NCBI GenBank assembly: GCA_949284175.1 | Contig: CASDVE010000021.1 | Span: forward strand, 32,975-96,974 | Length of the DNA: 64,000 nt | Direction: 5' to 3' | DNA from: an uncultured Eubacteriales bacterium | GTDB lineage: Bacteria; Bacillota; Clostridia; Lachnospirales; Lachnospiraceae | Shown here: in pieces, positions 10,449 through 18,837 of the stretch | Numbering within the stretch: position 1 is the first letter of the stretch | Layout of the letters: each line of letters starts with the position of its first letter | Translations under genes and position numbers: made by a program | The notes under the pieces: generated by a model | Seen by the model: only the letters and a program-made list of their open reading frames with translations | What the model was told of the DNA's origin: nothing | The model's database searches: none

Positions 10449-12221
10449 TTACCAACGTGTATCAGGCAATCCACAGAAGGAATCAACAGGATCGATTCCT
10501 TTAAATTCAGAACGTCCTACTAACTTCTCTACCAGTGCATCTAATGTATGATTGTTTTTATCATAGGCATTGATATAAGTTTTTACTTGAGGCACGTCTG
10601 CTAAGTGGAATGGACAGCAAAGGGAAATGAAGATGGTTGGAAGTTCATGTACATACCAAGGCATATCTGGTGTACCTTTACTTAATTTCCATTCAATTCT
10701 CTGTACTGTTGCACATAAACTATCTACATAAGCAACTTGAATAATTAAATCATAGTTGTCTGTAATATTAGTGATAGGTGCTTTTCCAGCATACATATTT
10801 TTCATAGCCTGTCCAACTTCTTCTTTTGGAAGTTTGGCGATTTTATCAATTGCAGATTCGTAAATTGTTACTTCAAACCCTTCTGCTTCTAATTTGTTCT
10901 TTAAATAATCAATATAACTTTCTTTTTTTCCAGCTCCACCAGCCATAAGAGCAAATGCACTTTCTTTTTCCTGTGGAACTAATAAAATACGTTTGTGTTT
11001 TTCAGGAGAAAGTGGAAGTGGAGAATCTCCGATATTTTTTACTAATGTGATCGCTTTATCAGATACTTCTCTTGCAATTGCTTTAAATTCTTCTGAACCG
11101 ATTACGCTTAATCCTTCTTCTGGTGGTGTGATTTCTTCTGCTGTTTTCTTATGAAGTCCTAAGTATGCTTTTACACCTAAGATTCTTTCTAGCGCATCTT
11201 GAAGACGTTCTTCTGTAATAACACCATTTTTGTATCCATTCATCATGTATTCAAAGTCTTCATCTGGATCGTTGAAGAATAAGAACATATCACATCCTGC
11301 TGCGATTGCGTTAGGAAGAATATCACTTCTCTTCATCATGGCTGTCATACCAACCATATGAGAAGCATCTGTTACAACCATACCATTAAAGCCTAATTTT
11401 CCTCTTAATAAGTCTGTGATAAGTTCTTTACAAAGAGTTGCTGGCATTGTTTCTTCTGGTTTCATAGATGGATTGAAGAATTTTTGGTAAGCTGGCATCA
11501 TAATGTGACCTGCCATAACAGTGTGCACACCTGCGTCGATCATACCTTTATATACTTTACCAAATGTTTCATCCCATTCTTCACAAGAATAAGTATTAAC
11601 AGAGTTACTTAAATGCTGATCTCTTTCGTCGATTCCATCTCCTGGGAAATGTTTCATCGCACAAACCATGTTGCTTTCCATGAAACCTTTCATATACGCT
11701 TTAGAAAATTCTAATACGCGGTCTGGATCATCACCGAATGTACGGCTAGAGATGATTGGATTTCTCCAGTTACGGTTGATGTCTACGATTGGTGCAAAAG
11801 ACCAGTTACAACCAACAGCTGCTGCTTCAATACCAGAAACACGTCCCATTTCATAAGCGTATTTCGCATCATTTGTAGCACCAACTTTAACTTCTAGACC
11901 AATTTCTGTACCATCTGTACAAGCACCATTTCCACCAGCTTCTGTATTAGCTGCAATTAACATAGGAATTTTAGATACTTTTTGTAAAATACGGTTCTGA
12001 TCGTATACTTCTTTTGCTGTACCTGGGTTGTAACGCACTGCACCAAATTTGTATTTTGTTACAACATCTGTTAAATATTCTTCCGTTCTTGAAGATCCCA
12101 TATTTACGAAAAGCTGACCGATCTTTTCTTCAATTGTCATAGAATCGATGGTATCTTTTACCCATTTAATTGCTTCGTCATCTAAGTAATATGGTTTTGC
12201 TTTTAAATCTACTCTTGCCAT
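10449..12221 (-). CDS. Glycoside hydrolase family 3 protein (beta-N-acetylhexosaminidase type)
   Basis: About 590 residues. The N-terminal GH3 barrel carries the NagZ-type loop KHFPGDGIDERDQH, whose Asp/His dyad acts as acid/base, and the nucleophile Asp in MVVTDASHMVG. A C-terminal alpha/beta sandwich follows (from about 390). This loop marks beta-N-acetylglucosaminidases or the related phosphorylases rather than beta-glucosidases. No signal peptide is seen, so it acts in the cytoplasm. The ATG at 12221 has AAGGA 7 nt upstream; the longer frame to 12245 lacks this. Its place in a glucuronide operon suggests substrates holding both GlcA and GlcNAc; the true substrate is not known. Confidence 0.88.
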   Translation of the reverse strand: MARVDLKAKPYYLDDEAIKWVKDTIDSMTIEEKIGQLFVNMGSSRTEEYLTDVVTKYKFGAVRYNPGTAKEVYDQNRILQKVSKIPMLIAANTEAGGNGACTDGTEIGLEVKVGATNDAKYAYEMGRVSGIEAAAVGCNWSFAPIVDINRNWRNPIISSRTFGDDPDRVLEFSKAYMKGFMESNMVCAMKHFPGDGIDERDQHLSNSVNTYSCEEWDETFGKVYKGMIDAGVHTVMAGHIMMPAYQKFFNPSMKPEETMPATLCKELITDLLRGKLGFNGMVVTDASHMVGMTAMMKRSDILPNAIAAGCDMFLFFNDPDEDFEYMMNGYKNGVITEERLQDALERILGVKAYLGLHKKTAEEITPPEEGLSVIGSEEFKAIAREVSDKAITLVKNIGDSPLPLSPEKHKRILLVPQEKESAFALMAGGAGKKESYIDYLKNKLEAEGFEVTIYESAIDKIAKLPKEEVGQAMKNMYAGKAPITNITDNYDLIIQVAYVDSLCATVQRIEWKLSKGTPDMPWYVHELPTIFISLCCPFHLADVPQVKTYINAYDKNNHTLDALVEKLVGRSEFKGIDPVDSFCGLPDTRW

Positions 12222-12336
12222 CTCTTTATCCTTTCTTCCAAACAATATTTCCCATCCTCGTCATAAGGCACGCAATGTATCCTAAGATACCTCTGCGTGC
12301 CTGTACAACTAGCAAAAAGACTTGGTTTCCTTGTTC

Positions 12337-13185
12337 TTATACTCCTGAATAAGCAGAGAAACCGCCATCAATAGGAATTACAACACCTGTGATGAATCCA
12401 GCTGCTTCGTTGTTTAATAAGAATAACATACTTCCAAGAAGTTCTTCTGCTTGTCCAAAACGTTTCATTGGAGTCGCTGCTAAGATCTTACCTGTTCTAG
12501 CTGTTGGAGTTCCGTCTTCATTATATAATAATTTTTCGTTCTGTTTTGTTACAAAGAATCCTGGTGCAATTGCGTTAACACGAATTCCTGTTCCTGCGAA
12601 GTGAACAGCTAACCATTGTGTGAAGTTGCTGATAGCAGCTTTTGCTCCACTGTATGCTGGGATCTTTGTAAGTGGTGTGTATGCGTTCATAGAAGAAATG
12701 TTTAAGATATTGCATCCTTCTTTTTCCACCATATCTTTCGCAAATTCCTGTGTTGGAAGAAGTGTTCCGATGAAGTTTAAGTTGAATACAAATTCTACAC
12801 CGCTTTGTTCTAAGTCAAAGAAAGATTTTGTATCAGCGTCGATGTCGCCTGCTTCAAAGTATTCTTTATCTGTTGTTGCTCTTGGATTGTTTCCGCCTGC
12901 ACCGTTGATTAAGATATCACATGTTCCAAAATCAGCAAGGATTTTTTCATGTGCTTCTTTTAAACTTTCTTTATCTAATACGTTTGCTTTGTATCCTTTT
13001 GCAACGTATCCTTCTTTTACGATTTCGTCAGCATATGCCTGTGCTGCTTCTTCGTTTAAGTCAAGAAGAGCAACTTTTGCTCCTGCTGTTGCTAAAGCAT
13101 GTGCCATCATAGAGCAAAGAACTCCGCCTGCACCTGTTACAACTGCTACTTTTCCAGTTAAATCTGCTTGAATTGGTAATTTCAT
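12337..13185 (-). CDS. uxuB: D-mannonate oxidoreductase (fructuronate reductase), SDR type
   Basis: A 282-residue short-chain dehydrogenase. The Rossmann motif is VVTGAGGVLCSMMAHAL, NGAGGNNP is the second cofactor segment, and the catalytic Ser and Tyr-x-x-x-Lys are in SSMNAYTPLTKIPAYSGAKAA. It reduces D-fructuronate to D-mannonate. This SDR form is the Bacillus YjmF-like UxuB, unrelated to the long-chain E. coli enzyme. The ATG at 13185 follows AGGAGG with 8-nt spacing, whereas the upstream extension to 13215 has no ribosome site. The neighbours uxuA and uxaC supply the next and previous steps, which supports the assignment over a generic SDR. Confidence 0.9.
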   Translation of the reverse strand: MKLPIQADLTGKVAVVTGAGGVLCSMMAHALATAGAKVALLDLNEEAAQAYADEIVKEGYVAKGYKANVLDKESLKEAHEKILADFGTCDILINGAGGNNPRATTDKEYFEAGDIDADTKSFFDLEQSGVEFVFNLNFIGTLLPTQEFAKDMVEKEGCNILNISSMNAYTPLTKIPAYSGAKAAISNFTQWLAVHFAGTGIRVNAIAPGFFVTKQNEKLLYNEDGTPTARTGKILAATPMKRFGQAEELLGSMLFLLNNEAAGFITGVVIPIDGGFSAYSGV

Positions 13186-13279
13186 TTTCAATTCCTCCTT
13201 GATTTTTTTCAACAAACTTTATTATAGTATTAACGTCAAAAGTACTTTATGTAGGCTTTTCACGTTTCCTCAACATTTT

Positions 13280-14350
13280 TTATTTATTTCTGTCTTTTGC
13301 ACTTTTTGCAACTGCTTCCCAAAGACCATTGATATAAGTTGCTCCAAGAGCACGGTCATAAAGACCATATCCTGCACGTCCTGTTTCTCCCCAGATCATT
13401 CTTCCGTGGTCTGGACGAATGTATCCAGTAAATCCATTGTCATGTAATGCCTTTGTAATTTCATACATATCAAGGCTTCCGCATTTAGAAAGATGTGCAC
13501 TTTCTTCGAATCCGTTTTCTAAGATTTTAACGTTTCTCATGTGTACGAAGTGGATTCTTCCCATAGCTGCATATTTTGCTGCCATTTCTGCCACGTCGTT
13601 TTGGTTAGAGCATCCAAGAGAACCTGCACAAAGTGTGATTCCGTTGTGTTTGTCATCCACTAATTTTAAGAAACGATCTAAGTTTTCTTCGCAAGTGATG
13701 ATTCTTGGAAGACCAAAGATGCTCCAGCATGGATCGTCTTCATGGATTGCCATGTTTACATCACATTCTGCTGCAACAGGGATAATTTTTTCAAGGAAGT
13801 ACTGTAAGTTGTTCCATAAATCATCTTCTGTCATGTTGTTGTATTCTGCTACGATATCTTTTAATTCTTCTCTTGAGTAGCTAGAATCCCATCCTGGAAG
13901 TGTTAAATCACTATCGCTTTGTAATGGATTTACGGCATCTACTTGTTCTTGATAATAAACAAGAGTTGTAGAACCATCTTCTAATTTGTGATCAAGCTGT
14001 GTTCTTGTCCAGTCAAATACTGGCATGAAGTTATAACAAATACATTTTACACCTGCTTTTGCTACTCTTCTGATGTTTTCACAATAATTTTCGATGTAAC
14101 GATCTCTTGAAGGTTTTCCAAGTTTGATGTCTTCATGTACTGGAATACTTTCAATAACATCAAAGTGAAGTCCGTTAGATTCTACTAAATTTTTTAATCT
14201 AGCGATAGATTCTTCTGGCCAAACTTCTCCAACTGGTACATCGTAAACAGCTGTTACGATAGAGTGCATTCCTGGAATTTGTCTAATATTTTCTAAAGTC
14301 ACTTTGTCGTCTTCTCCGTACCAACGGAAAGATAATTTCATTTCACTCAT
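13280..14350 (-). CDS. uxuA: Mannonate dehydratase
   Basis: A 356-residue TIM-barrel enzyme that dehydrates D-mannonate to 2-keto-3-deoxygluconate. Family features are [20 protein letters not shown] at the N-terminus, the metal-ligand segments [18 protein letters not shown] and [16 protein letters not shown], and [11 protein letters not shown] near the C-terminus. GGAG lies 7 nt before the ATG. The gene sits between the symporter and uxuB; a long hairpin fills the gap on the symporter side. Confidence 0.97.
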   Translation of the reverse strand: MSEMKLSFRWYGEDDKVTLENIRQIPGMHSIVTAVYDVPVGEVWPEESIARLKNLVESNGLHFDVIESIPVHEDIKLGKPSRDRYIENYCENIRRVAKAGVKCICYNFMPVFDWTRTQLDHKLEDGSTTLVYYQEQVDAVNPLQSDSDLTLPGWDSSYSREELKDIVAEYNNMTEDDLWNNLQYFLEKIIPVAAECDVNMAIHEDDPCWSIFGLPRIITCEENLDRFLKLVDDKHNGITLCAGSLGCSNQNDVAEMAAKYAAMGRIHFVHMRNVKILENGFEESAHLSKCGSLDMYEITKALHDNGFTGYIRPDHGRMIWGETGRAGYGLYDRALGATYINGLWEAVAKSAKDRNK

Positions 14351-14462
14351 ACTTTTTCTCCTTTTATTTTTATCATATATTTTGTAATTCTAAATTTTTA
14401 TAGATAACAAACAATCAAAAAGGAAATAGCAACTTCCCATATCTTTTGCACAAATAACTTTA

Positions 14463-14533
14463 ACATTGCATTCCCGTAGAAACCACCATTCCAACTTTGG
14501 AACCGCGGTTTCTTTTAAACGGGTTTGCAATGT
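14463..14533. other. Long stable hairpin between the symporter gene and uxuA
   Basis: A 71-bp nested inverted repeat: ACATTGCA / TGCAATGT outside, then CCCGT / ACGGG, AGAAACC / GGTTTCT and TTCCAA / TTGGAA inside, giving about 26 paired positions with small internal loops. There is no clean U-tract. In the transcript from the symporter promoter it would separate the two coding parts and might set their relative expression. Confidence 0.75.
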
Positions 14534-14559
14534 ACAATACAATACTTATTATTTAATCA

Positions 14560-15957
14560 TTAGTTTGCGTTTCCGCGACGTTCTTTTAAAACTCTTGTAT
14601 TTTCTTCGATTTTCTTTTTGCTTAATGGATAAACAAATAATAATACAAGTGCTACAAGAATGAATGCTACACCTTGTCCTAATGTTGTTACAGAGTATAA
14701 ACTTTCTTTTACTTGTTGTGTCTGTACATCCGCTGTTTCAGCATAACCGATTGCTGTTAAAGCGAATCCACCTAAACCACCAGCTAATGCCTGTCCAAGT
14801 TTTCTAGCAAAAGAGTATACACCATAGATAGCACCATCATCACGTTTATGTGTACGAACTTCACTATCATCAAGAACGTCTGTTAAGAACGCCCATACAG
14901 CCATCTGGAAGTACATGTAACCGAAAGCACCTACGAAAGTGATTCCTACATATACCCATGGGTTTTGCACTCGTAAAAGGAATAATACGACATACACAAT
15001 ACCTGTAAATGCTGTACCAACAACTGCTGTTTCTTTCTTACCAAATTTCATAGAAAGAATTACGATAAATGGTGCAAGACCAAGTGTTACGATGAGCATT
15101 AAAGAGTTATATGTGGATAATGCTCCTGTATTTCTAAAGTAATCTGCATATAAATATGCGTTTAAACTGTTTGCTAAAATAGTTCCAAATACTAAGAAAA
15201 TCGCAGCTGCAATTAATGCGAGTAATGCACGGCTTGAGAAAAGAGTTTTAATGATGTTGCTATTTCCTTTTTCTCCTTTTGCCTTTGGAGCCACCTGCAC
15301 ACGTTCTACTGTACATTTGTAGCAAATAATATAGCAAATAATAGCGCAAATTGCGAATACACCTGCAAGTTTAGTAAACATTCCTTTGTTTACTAATTTG
15401 TTACCATCAGCATCTGTGTAATACACAAGAATAGGAACAGACATATTGATTACAGTTGATGCAATCTGTGCTCCTACGGAACGCCATGTTGATAAAGCTG
15501 CTCTATCTTTTGCATCAGCAGAAATAGATGCTGCCATAGAACCATAAGGGATGTTAATACTTGTATAACAAATAGATCCCCAAAGAATATATGTTACGAA
15601 CATATAAACAACTTTTACTGTCATTGGTGCACCAGCAAGACCTGATTGATACATCAAGAAGCTGGCTAATGCAACTGGTACGCACATACGGCGAATCCAT
15701 GAACGGAAACGACCATCTTTTGCTGGTTTTACGCTATCTACGATGACACCCATTCCGATATCAGTAAAAGCATCGATGATTCTTGATACTAAGAATAAAG
15801 TTCCAACGAGAGCTGCGCTCACACCTAAAACTTTTGTATAAAATACCATTAAATATCCGCTGGCAAAAATGAACATAAAGTCATTCGCAACGTCACCCAT
15901 CATGTATCCGAACTTATCTTTGATACCGAATGGTTTTGTACTTGTTTGTGTACTCAT
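14560..15957 (-). CDS. Glycoside-pentoside-hexuronide family cation symporter (probable glucuronide importer)
   Basis: A 465-residue, roughly 12-helix MFS protein of the GPH family. Typical motifs are FGYMMGDVANDFMF at the N-terminus, RIIDAFTDIGMGVIVDS, and the central DAKDRAALSTWR loop. It is closest in type to UidB/UidP-like glucuronide:cation symporters. RBS GGAGGAGTAAGGAGTT lies before the ATG. It heads the minus-strand cluster with uxuA, uxuB and uxaC behind it, and its promoter contains the GTATAC palindrome shared with uidA. Context supports glucuronides as substrate; the protein sequence alone shows only the family. Confidence 0.88.
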   Translation of the reverse strand: MSTQTSTKPFGIKDKFGYMMGDVANDFMFIFASGYLMVFYTKVLGVSAALVGTLFLVSRIIDAFTDIGMGVIVDSVKPAKDGRFRSWIRRMCVPVALASFLMYQSGLAGAPMTVKVVYMFVTYILWGSICYTSINIPYGSMAASISADAKDRAALSTWRSVGAQIASTVINMSVPILVYYTDADGNKLVNKGMFTKLAGVFAICAIICYIICYKCTVERVQVAPKAKGEKGNSNIIKTLFSSRALLALIAAAIFLVFGTILANSLNAYLYADYFRNTGALSTYNSLMLIVTLGLAPFIVILSMKFGKKETAVVGTAFTGIVYVVLFLLRVQNPWVYVGITFVGAFGYMYFQMAVWAFLTDVLDDSEVRTHKRDDGAIYGVYSFARKLGQALAGGLGGFALTAIGYAETADVQTQQVKESLYSVTTLGQGVAFILVALVLLFVYPLSKKKIEENTRVLKERRGNAN

Positions 15958-16047
15958 AACTCCTTACTCCTCCATTCCTTTTTTCTGCGATTATGAAGCA
16001 CATGATTTGTTAAAGAAAAAACTGTCGTTTTTCCTTCCCACGTCATT

Positions 16048-16076
16048 AATATACACCACTTGTATACAAGCGTCAA
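16048..16076 (-). promoter_or_regulatory. Promoter of the symporter/uxu genes with palindromic operator in the spacer
   Basis: On the minus strand TTGACG (16071-16076), a 17-nt spacer and TATATT (16048-16053) form the promoter. The spacer contains the perfect palindrome CTTGTATACAAG (16059-16070). A repressor bound there would block RNA polymerase. The GTATAC core resembles the known E. coli UxuR/ExuR sites, and the nearby GntR/FCD gene is the obvious candidate regulator. Confidence 0.82.
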
Positions 16077-16303
16077 TACCATTTATCTTTTTCGTAATTT
16101 TTTCACAGTTTTAAGACCCAATTTTTATGCAATATGACATAAAAAACAGTGTTATTCTGTCGATTTTAAAATATTTTAGGCGGTATACAGGAAACTTTTC
16201 CCATATTTTTCTTGTATTTTGCTTGTCTTATTTTTATCAGTTTTTCCTATATTTCTCTTATTTTTCTCCTGATTTATCCATTTCATGCTGATATTTTTAT
16301 ATT

Positions 16304-16500
16304 CTTGTATACATTTACATTGAATTTTATTCTATACCATAGGAAAACGCTTTTCTTTTTTTCTTATTTATCTGAATATAAAGACATAATTTCTGAATAT
16401 ATCCTTTTAAATATTGACTTTTTTCACTTTTTATTGTATAATTTTAAAATTCATGTTCAATAGTGGCCATCCATTTCTTTTATTATCTCTTGTATACCGA
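16304..16500 (+). promoter_or_regulatory. Two partial operator-like sites before the GntR gene
   Basis: CTTGTATACATT (16304-16315) and CTTGTATACCGA (16489-16500) match the left ten and nine bases of the CTTGTATACAAG palindrome. They lie in the long AT-rich region upstream of the regulator and could allow autoregulation. The remaining sequence of this intergenic stretch shows nothing else I recognise apart from the two-hairpin element at 16671. Confidence 0.4.
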
Positions 16501-16670
16501 TGGTTTATTCTTTTTCATGTAGAAAATATATTCCATATGATTCATTTCTCATCAAAATATTATAATCTAGCACGTGATTTCCTACTAAGTTTATCCATTT
16601 TTTCTACAACTCATAACATAAATATGTTATAATATAAAAAACCATATATGAATTTTTTATATTCTTTAGT

Positions 16671-16757
16671 AAAACGATGAAAAACAGCTTTGCGAGTTTT
16701 TCACGTTGGCGAGCAGTGGTCATATAAGAGCATCACTGTTATTGTATGACTCGTTGC
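16671..16757 (+). repeat. Two-hairpin intergenic element, copy 1
   Basis: The first hairpin is TGAAAAACAGC-TTT-GCGAGTTTTTCA. The second has GTCATA / TATGAC flanked by GGCGAG and CTCGTTGCC. It aligns along its whole length with 63819-63900, sharing blocks such as GCTTTGCGA and GAGCAT. This looks like a dispersed, structured intergenic repeat. Confidence 0.6.
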
Positions 16758-16886
16758 CTTTGTATAAAAAAATATAGAAAGTGTTGGAAAGCATTCCTTT
16801 CTATATGGGAAGTAATAAAATGCGTTTTCCATCATTTGGTGGTTCACTATTATGATATGAAAGATAAAAAAAAGCAGGTAATTAAT

Positions 16887-17657
16887 ATGAGCGACTCAAG
16901 ACAAAAAAAAACCTTTCAGGAATCAAAAGGTAAAATCCCCTATTTAAAACGTACCACATCAGAAATCGTCTATCATTCTTTAAAAGACGATATTTTACAT
17001 CTAGTTCTTCCTCCTGGAAGTGCAATTAGCGAAATTGAAACAGCAACAAAATACAATGTTTCAAGAACACCAGTGCGTGATGCGTTTAAAGCATTGGAAA
17101 GTGAAGATCTGTTGGAAGTTCGTCCTCATATCGGCACATTTGTATCCTATATTGATTTAAACAAAGTATCGGACATGATCTTCATGCGTGAGTCTTTAGA
17201 ACAAACCGTTCTTAGAATTCTTACCAACTCTTGTACACAATCTCAGATCTTAAAGATCCGTCTTTTACTAAAAGAACAAGAAAATCTTCTTGCTAATGTG
17301 ACTGCTATTTCGCCAGAAGAACATAATGTACTGGGGACTAAATTCTTAAAAATGGATAATGAGTTCCATTTCACACTCTTTAAGTTGGCAGGAAAGAGCA
17401 GTATTTGGAATTTTATGAATTTATATAGTACACATTATGAACGTTTCCGAACTCTGATCAATTGGAGTGAAAATAATATGCTACTTTCTCTCTACCAACA
17501 GCATTGTGATATGGTAAATGCGATTGCTTCAAAAGATTTGGACGCTTTATCCACGTTAATCTCTTCTCATTTATACAGCGGATTCGCAAGCAGTGCAGAT
17601 ATTCTTCTAAAGAATGCCGAATATTTTAAAGGAACAGAAAATGATTTTTCTCTTTAA
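16887..17657 (+). CDS. GntR-family transcriptional regulator (FadR/FCD subfamily), probable hexuronate repressor
   Basis: 256 residues. The N-terminal winged helix-turn-helix includes LPPGSAISEIETATKYNVSRTPVRDAFKALESEDLLEV; the C-terminal helical FCD domain carries the usual metal-ligand positions (DNEFHFTLFKLAGK). FCD regulators such as UxuR, ExuR and KdgR respond to sugar acids. The ATG at 16887 is chosen because the longer frame to 16746 starts inside the structured repeat and lacks typical sequence. It lies between the symporter and kdgK, and the CTTGTATACAAG sites around are its likely targets. Confidence 0.88.
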   Translation: MSDSRQKKTFQESKGKIPYLKRTTSEIVYHSLKDDILHLVLPPGSAISEIETATKYNVSRTPVRDAFKALESEDLLEVRPHIGTFVSYIDLNKVSDMIFMRESLEQTVLRILTNSCTQSQILKIRLLLKEQENLLANVTAISPEEHNVLGTKFLKMDNEFHFTLFKLAGKSSIWNFMNLYSTHYERFRTLINWSENNMLLSLYQQHCDMVNAIASKDLDALSTLISSHLYSGFASSADILLKNAEYFKGTENDFSL

Positions 17658-17700
17658 AAAAAGATGGAATAGACAATTAGTGTCTATTCCATCTTTTTTT
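17656..17700. terminator. Bidirectional terminator between gntR and kdgK
   Basis: A perfect 20-bp stem with a 5-nt loop (AAAAAAAGATGGAATAGACA and its complement), T-rich at both ends. It overlaps the stop codons of the convergent gntR and kdgK genes. Confidence 0.95.
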
Positions 17701-18643
17701 AACGATGTCCTTCTTTACGAAAACGTTCTAATTCTTCTCTTGTTGGTAAATCTTCGTTATCACTACTCACCATCACTTGCATAGAACCAATGGCATTTCC
17801 ACGATCCGCCATTTCTCTTATACTTCCACCTTCTAAATAAGCACTTAATACACCAACGGCGAACCCATCTCCTGCACCAACGGTATCCACAACTTCTTTT
17901 ACTGGATACCCATCAAAGTATCCTTCTTCTGTTTCATTTCTCACGTAAGCACCCTTTGCACCAAGTTTTACTACAACGGTTTTTGCACCAAGCCCTAAAT
18001 AATACTTTGCGATTTCTTCTGGATCTTCACTTCCCATTAAAATCTTTCCTTCTCCGATTCCTGGAAGCACAATATCCGCCTTTGACGCAAGATCATTAAT
18101 CGTACGAATCATAGCACTCTTGCTTTCCCAGAGGCTTTCTCGTAAATTTGGATCAAAAGAAACGGTTAAATTGCATTCTCTCGCTTTTTCAATAATACGA
18201 TATACTGCATTTCGGCTACTTAAAGAAAGAGCTGGTAAAATCCCTGTGATATGAAGAAGTTTTGCTCCATGAAAATCGATGGAATTGACATCTTCCTCTG
18301 TAATACAAGAAGCTGCACTGTTCTTTCTCAAATAATAAACAGCTGGATCCCCTTCTTTTACATGATTTTTCCATTGGAATCCCGTTGGTCTTTCTTTATC
18401 TCTTATAATATTTGTATGGATTCCCTCTTCTCCTAATTTTCTCTCGATATAATCTCCAAATGGATCCGTACCGAGTCTTGTGGCATACATAACATCATAT
18501 CCAAGTCTTGTAAGCCCCACTGCCACATTCACTTCTGCTCCCGCCAACATTCTCTTAAACTCTGTTGCCTCTGCAAGACTTCCCTCTTCTTTTGCTGCAA
18601 ACAAAGCCATTGGTTCTCCAAATAGTATTACTTCTGAAGCCAT
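17699..18643 (-). CDS. kdgK: 2-keto-3-deoxygluconate kinase (PfkB family)
   Basis: A 314-residue ribokinase/PfkB-family sugar kinase. It has the N-terminal GEPMALFAAKEEG segment, the AGAEVNVAVGLTRLG block and the C-terminal DTVGAGDGFAVGVLSA signature, whose Asp is the catalytic base. In this context it phosphorylates 2-keto-3-deoxygluconate to KDPG, the substrate of Eda. The ATG is preceded by a GGAGGAAG site. It sits between uidA and the GntR gene and is transcribed with the same polarity as uidA, though uidA has its own terminator, so kdgK is likely to have a separate promoter (TTGACA at about 18740 on the minus strand). Confidence 0.92.
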   Translation of the reverse strand: MASEVILFGEPMALFAAKEEGSLAEATEFKRMLAGAEVNVAVGLTRLGYDVMYATRLGTDPFGDYIERKLGEEGIHTNIIRDKERPTGFQWKNHVKEGDPAVYYLRKNSAASCITEEDVNSIDFHGAKLLHITGILPALSLSSRNAVYRIIEKARECNLTVSFDPNLRESLWESKSAMIRTINDLASKADIVLPGIGEGKILMGSEDPEEIAKYYLGLGAKTVVVKLGAKGAYVRNETEEGYFDGYPVKEVVDTVGAGDGFAVGVLSAYLEGGSIREMADRGNAIGSMQVMVSSDNEDLPTREELERFRKEGHR

Positions 18644-18761
18644 TTTTCTTCCTCCTGATATTAGACATCACTTTTACTTTGATAAACATAATAAACATAA
18701 AAACTTTCTTATCTTTATACTAACGATAAAAAGTACACTTTGTCAACTTCTTGCGGAAACG

Positions 18762-18822
18762 AAGAAAAAGACTGCATGTCCTAAAACACTTCTTGTTTTA
18801 TCCAGCATCCAGTCTTTTTCTT
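18762..18822 (-). terminator. Terminator after uidA
   Basis: A 13-bp perfect stem, AAGAAAAAGACTG / CAGTCTTTTTCTT, with a 35-nt loop that can itself partly fold. It lies just beyond the uidA stop and has T-runs on both sides. Confidence 0.8.
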
Positions 18823-18837
18823 GCTATCCATTAGTTA

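Noticed and set aside
12620..13171. Open frame of 183 codons on the plus strand opposite uxuB
   Set aside because: It is antisense to a clear SDR gene, has a Ser/Ala/Pro-rich composition typical of a reverse-frame shadow, and no ribosome site.
16746..16886. 47-codon N-terminal extension of the GntR gene
   Set aside because: It begins inside the two-hairpin repeat and has no similarity to regulator N-termini; the ATG at 16887 gives a normal 256-residue protein.
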